This document shows, piece by piece, positions 6,910 through 9,535 of a DNA stretch of 9,535 nt (position 1 is its first letter; every line of letters begins with the position of its first letter). The DNA lies in contig JARLHB010000349.1 in assembly GCA_031292465.1 (NCBI GenBank), forward strand, positions 1 to 9,535. Reading direction: 5' to 3'. The translations under genes were made by a program, and so were the position numbers. A model generated the notes under the pieces. It saw only the letters and a list, made by a program, of their open reading frames with translations, ran no database searches and was not told where the DNA came from. Source of the DNA: Ignavibacteriaceae bacterium. Lineage in GTDB: Bacteria > Bacteroidota > Ignavibacteria > Ignavibacteriales > Ignavibacteriaceae.

Positions 6910-6943
6910 CACTAAGGCACTAAGAACACTAAGAGTCACTAAG
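6910..6943 (+). repeat. Four spaced copies of CACTAAG
   Basis: CACTAAG occurs at 6910-6916, 6918-6924, 6927-6933 and 6937-6943, with spacers of 1, 2 and 3 bases. It lies in the 103-bp gap between the RibD_C-like and AHSA1 genes. Similar degenerate CAC-AAG/AGA intergenic repeats occur in many Bacteroidota and other environmental genomes; their function is not established. It has no reading frame or hairpin of its own. Confidence 0.75.
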
Positions 6944-6980
6944 AAAATAATTTGTTTAATTATTTTTAAGAGGAAGTATA

Positions 6981-7409
6981 ATGAAGCCGGAACCGTTAGT
7001 TATAGAAAGAATATTAAATGCACCAATTTCAAAAGTTTGGAAAGCAATTACAGTTAATGATGAGATGAAAAAATGGTACTTTCAGCTTCCTGAATTCCGT
7101 GCTGAAGTTGGATTTGAATTTACCATGCTTGGCGGAAAGGACCCCGATAATCAGTACCAGCACTTGTGCAAAGTAACCGAAGTGGTTGAAGGCAAAAAAA
7201 TATCATATAGCTGGCGCTACGACGGCTATGAAGGTAATTCGCTTGTTACATTTGAATTGTTTGAAGAAGGCAATAAGACAAGAATAAAGCTTACTCACGC
7301 CGGGCTGGAAACATTTCCTGCAAACAACCCGGACCTTGCACGCGGAAATTTCGAAGAAGGGTGGAAGAGTATTATAGGCAAATCCCTGAAGGAATTGGTA
7401 GAACAATAA
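6981..7409 (+). CDS. AHSA1/SRPBCC domain protein
   Basis: This 142-residue protein starts at an ATG after AGGAAG (6971-6976). It is an intact member of the AHSA1-like START/SRPBCC family. The first strand and helix are IERILNAPISKVWKAIT (8-24), with the W20-K-A signature. KWYF (31-34) occupies the usual WW/WF position. The central sheet is VGFEFTMLGG (43-52), CKVTEVVEGKKISYSW (63-78), LVTFELFEEG (88-97) and TRIKLTHAGLE (100-110). The final helix includes GWKSIIGKSLKELVE (127-141). The fold forms a deep hydrophobic pocket for a small ligand; the ligand here is unknown. It is probably cytoplasmic: no signal or membrane segment is present. It is a paralogue of the pseudogene at 5872 but clearly diverged (for example KWYFQLPEF against RWWGPKRFT), so it is not a recent duplicate. 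The stop is TAA. Confidence 0.87.
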   Translation: MKPEPLVIERILNAPISKVWKAITVNDEMKKWYFQLPEFRAEVGFEFTMLGGKDPDNQYQHLCKVTEVVEGKKISYSWRYDGYEGNSLVTFELFEEGNKTRIKLTHAGLETFPANNPDLARGNFEEGWKSIIGKSLKELVEQ

Positions 7410-7422
7410 TTTGCATAAAAAT

Positions 7423-7451
7423 CCACCGGGGTTTGGCCTCAACCTCGGTGG
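7423..7451 (+). terminator. Hairpin after the AHSA1 gene, probable terminator
   Basis: CCACCGGGGTT (7423-7433) pairs with AACCTCGGTGG (7441-7451) over 11 bp with one G-U and the seven-base loop TGGCCTC. A short TTTA follows, so termination may be partial. It starts 13 bases after the stop codon. It shares CCGGGGTTTGGCC with the hairpin at 3887-3938, in the same orientation and stem position. It separates the AHSA1 gene from doxX, which suggests that doxX is at least partly transcribed separately. Confidence 0.55.
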
Positions 7452-7518
7452 TTTAGTACCAGGTTAGTTCGAGCTTCAAATATATGAGTTTAACAATATA
7501 GATAAGGAACAATTTACC

Positions 7519-7971
7519 ATGTTTACGAAAAACATAATTATTCTGCTGACAAAATCCGACAAGCGTTTGTTAAACTTCGGTATTTTGCTTCTTCGGCTTA
7601 CGCTTGGCGGTATTTTATTTGTTGCAGGCGCTGGTAAAGTATTAGGCTGGTTTGGCGGCTTCGGTCTTACAGTAACACTCGGTTACTATGCAAAGAGCGG
7701 TATCTCCACGCCGTTTGCTTATTTAAGCTGCTACACGGAATTTATCGGCGGATTCCTGCTCGCGGTAGGACTGCTTACACGTCCTGCTGCATTTGCAGTA
7801 ATGATAAATATGCTGGTCGCTTTCATTGTAACCCTGCCCGGCGGATTTATTATGGGTGGTGCGTCATATCCTTTCAGTTTTCTGATTAGTGCAATAATAA
7901 TTTTGCTGTCAGGGCCGTTGGCTTACAGTCTTGATTATATATTACTGAAACCCGGTGAACTAAAAAAATAA
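7519..7971 (+). CDS. DoxX family membrane protein
   Basis: This 150-residue protein starts at an ATG ten bases after AAGGA (7504-7508). It has the four-helix layout of the DoxX family. Helix 1 is about 20-40, with the family signature RLTLGGILFVAGAGKVLGW (26-44). Helix 2 is about 66-86 with CYTEFIGGFLLAVGLLTR (71-88), matching the common E-x-x-GG-x-LL-x-x-G-L-x-T-R block. Helix 3 is about 90-110 and helix 4 about 118-138. Charged residues at both ends fit an inner-membrane protein. DoxX proteins are linked to redox or thiosulfate:quinone chemistry and, in mycobacteria, to oxidative stress defence, but most members are uncharacterised. It ends close to the convergent glycosidase gene, with a shared terminator between them. 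The stop is TAA. Confidence 0.88.
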   Translation: MFTKNIIILLTKSDKRLLNFGILLLRLTLGGILFVAGAGKVLGWFGGFGLTVTLGYYAKSGISTPFAYLSCYTEFIGGFLLAVGLLTRPAAFAVMINMLVAFIVTLPGGFIMGGASYPFSFLISAIIILLSGPLAYSLDYILLKPGELKK

Positions 7972-7987
7972 ATTGTAACTAATAAAA

Positions 7988-8021
7988 AAACCTTCGAGGT
8001 TTCTGAAAACCTCGAAGGTTT
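7988..8021. terminator. Bidirectional intrinsic terminator, perfect 15-bp stem
   Basis: AAACCTTCGAGGTTT (7988-8002) and AAACCTCGAAGGTTT (8007-8021) are perfect inverse complements around the four-base loop CTGA. On the minus strand the stem runs into TTTTTTTATT, a strong terminator for the glycosidase gene. On the plus strand it is followed by TTTAAAT, weaker but plausible for doxX. It occupies most of the 56-bp gap between the two convergent genes. Confidence 0.85.
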
Positions 8022-8027
8022 AAATAT

Positions 8028-9535
8028 CTATTCAACAGTAATATTATTAATTCCTTTTTTTATTTCGAACGTTTTTGACTTCTTATCCCACTTAAAAACA
8101 CGCAGTGAATAAGGTTTATCCGATTCTATTGTTAAGACGGCCGGGCTGTTTAGCGCATTACGTTTCTGCGAAATTAATGTCGTTGTTACACCGCCGAATT
8201 TCAGGTCCTTTATTCCGTTTGTGTCTATGCGGTCCAGGTCCCAGGTAATTTCATTCTTCAGAGCATCAGCATGTATGCCGAGTACATTTTCAATCAGCAG
8301 CATAACAGGGCCGCAGCCGCTCCAGCCGACAAAATCAAGATTGGCGGGGAAGCCGGGCATGGAAAATTCTGAAGAATAGTTTTCCCAGATAGTCCCGGTT
8401 TTTTTATAGACATCATACATAGCTTCAAGATATTTTTCAGAAGCGTAAGCGCCGAACTTGCGGAACGCGTAGGAATCATAATTATTATCATCAAAAGAAA
8501 ATTGGTCAAGCCCTTTAATTATCATAATATTAGTAGGCGCCCAAACGCTTCCCAGCCAGTATGCGCCTTCAGGTTTATAACCTTTCTGGTCTGCGGCAAG
8601 CGTAGGGAAGGGCATAGGCCGCCAGAAGGATTTCGGGTCTTTTAGATTTGCCATAAGCTTTTCCGCTTTATGCAGGTCGCACAGCCCGGCAAACATGGGC
8701 CAGAAGCATGCTGCGGTTTTGGCTTTTATCTGATTACCTTCATCATCCAGATTATAGTACAGTCCGTCTTCTTCGTTCCACATGAATTTATTTATTCTTT
8801 CGCCGATATCTTTGGCTTTGGAAGCATACAGATCTGCTTCTTTTCCTCTGCCGGTTTCTTTGCACATAAAGGAAAGGTTATCGTACAGCATTTCCATCTG
8901 CGTTGATAAGCATACCCAGCCCGAACCGCTTTGCGGCGTATTATCCATGCCGGAGCCAAGTCCTGTTTGCCAGTACAGATTATGCTTTGTGTTTTCTTTC
9001 CTGCGGTACTTTCCCAGCCAGCCTGCAAGCTTTTCCAGTACGGGTATTACTCTTGCAAAACGGGATTTATCGCCGGTAAGTTTATATATTCCTATTTCAG
9101 CCCAGCCGTACAGCGGGGTATTAACTGTATTATCCCTGCCTTTATAAACGTAATCCTGCCCGTCGCTTTCCTGTATCTCCCTGCATATATAACCGTTCTC
9201 ATACTGCCGGGAATAAAAATTATCAAGCGACTGCACGGAAGGAAATATATCCTCGCCGTAACGTGAAAACATAATCATAAAGATTGTGTCCCACTGGAAA
9301 ACATTCGGCGCAGATGCGGCGTCAAAATAATTGGAAACAAAGGGCGAGCCTTTAGGCGGCTTTTTCATATGCTTAAAAGCAAGCTCCCAGGCCTTCCAGT
9401 ATAATTCCACAAGCTCTTTATTATCATCAAGCACCGGCTGTGGCAGTTTGTCCCTGTATGCTTCAAATGACGGGATTTCCGCGCCGGAGTATTCTTTCTT
9501 ATCAAAATACAGGCCGCGCCTGCCCGTATCTTCAT
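8028..9535 (-). CDS. GH63/GH37-type (MGH1-like) glycoside hydrolase, C-terminal part
   Basis: The minus-strand frame is open from the window edge to a TAG at 8028-8030, giving 501 visible residues; the true start lies outside. The GTG at 9432-9434 is not the start, because the frame upstream continues with plausible protein (GLYFDKKEYSGAEIPSFEAY). The sequence fits the (alpha/alpha)6-barrel clan that includes GH63, GH37 trehalases and mannosylglycerate hydrolase. Seen are NVFQWDTIFM, then SGMDNTP with the probable catalytic acid Asp (codon 8943-8945), then GAYWLGSVWAPTN, then WENYSSE with the probable catalytic base Glu (codon 8382-8384), then FVGWSGCGPVMLLIENVLGI. The last 80 or so residues look like the C-terminal beta domain typical of these enzymes. 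It probably hydrolyses alpha-linked gluco- or manno-oligosaccharides. Substrate and location cannot be told without the N-terminus. Confidence 0.85.
   Translation of the reverse strand, partial: EDTGRRGLYFDKKEYSGAEIPSFEAYRDKLPQPVLDDNKELVELYWKAWELAFKHMKKPPKGSPFVSNYFDAASAPNVFQWDTIFMIMFSRYGEDIFPSVQSLDNFYSRQYENGYICREIQESDGQDYVYKGRDNTVNTPLYGWAEIGIYKLTGDKSRFARVIPVLEKLAGWLGKYRRKENTKHNLYWQTGLGSGMDNTPQSGSGWVCLSTQMEMLYDNLSFMCKETGRGKEADLYASKAKDIGERINKFMWNEEDGLYYNLDDEGNQIKAKTAACFWPMFAGLCDLHKAEKLMANLKDPKSFWRPMPFPTLAADQKGYKPEGAYWLGSVWAPTNIMIIKGLDQFSFDDNNYDSYAFRKFGAYASEKYLEAMYDVYKKTGTIWENYSSEFSMPGFPANLDFVGWSGCGPVMLLIENVLGIHADALKNEITWDLDRIDTNGIKDLKFGGVTTTLISQKRNALNSPAVLTIESDKPYSLRVFKWDKKSKTFEIKKGINNITVE

Noticed and set aside
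8670..9266. Several plus-strand open frames opposite the glycosidase gene (8670-8906, 8782-9147, 8931-9266)
   Set aside because: They lie antisense to a well-supported protein, show no recognisable motifs and overlap one another, as expected from codon usage of the true gene.
9432..9434. GTG as the start of the glycosidase
   Set aside because: The frame stays open upstream to the window edge with ordinary protein-like sequence, and the family has a longer N-terminal region, so the gene is truncated by the window.
1..9535. CRISPR array, tRNA, rRNA, insertion sequence or phage genes
   Set aside because: No regularly spaced direct repeats of suitable length, no tRNA or rRNA-like sequence, and no transposase or integrase motifs were recognised on either strand.

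Overview
The window is AT-rich bacterial DNA, most probably from the Ignavibacteria (Bacteroidota/Chlorobi side). The best clue is the protein at 4138-5799. It ends in a type IX secretion (T9SS) type A sorting domain with the motif NYPNPFNP, then DIMGREVATL, then a C-terminal ARKFVLLK. This style is very common in Ignavibacteria. The lineage call is family knowledge plus inference, not a database result.

Layout: (1) 1-323, minus strand: the N-terminal 107 codons of a GNAT acetyltransferase cut by the window edge. (2) 324-751: a divergent intergenic region with a strong pair of phased dyads (502-537) and candidate promoter elements. (3) 752-3823: a large exported multidomain alpha/beta-hydrolase esterase. 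(4) 3824-4137: an intergenic region with a long 3' hairpin and two small palindromes. (5) 4138-5799: a secreted Kelch-like beta-propeller with a T9SS tail and a TTG start. (6) 5872-7971: a group of small stress/detoxification-type genes, namely a decayed AHSA1/SRPBCC gene, a RibD-C/dihydrofolate-reductase-like gene, an intact AHSA1/SRPBCC gene and a DoxX membrane protein. (7) 8028-9535, minus strand: the C-terminal 501 residues of a GH63/GH37-type (MGH1-like) (alpha/alpha)6-barrel glycosidase, convergent with doxX across a perfect 15-bp-stem terminator.

The two large proteins are probably envelope or exported proteins. The esterase carries an N-terminal secretion signal and no T9SS tail; the Kelch protein carries both. 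The AHSA1, RibD-C and DoxX families are often found together in environmental bacteria, and here they share strand and close spacing. Each intact gene has its own ribosome binding site and gaps of about 100 bp separate them, so a single operon is not proven. No RNA genes, CRISPR arrays, insertion sequences or phage genes were seen.

I found no convincing new multi-gene system. The points most worth following are the tandem dyad pair before the esterase, the multiply broken AHSA1 gene beside an intact paralogue, and two 3' hairpins that share an unusual core sequence.
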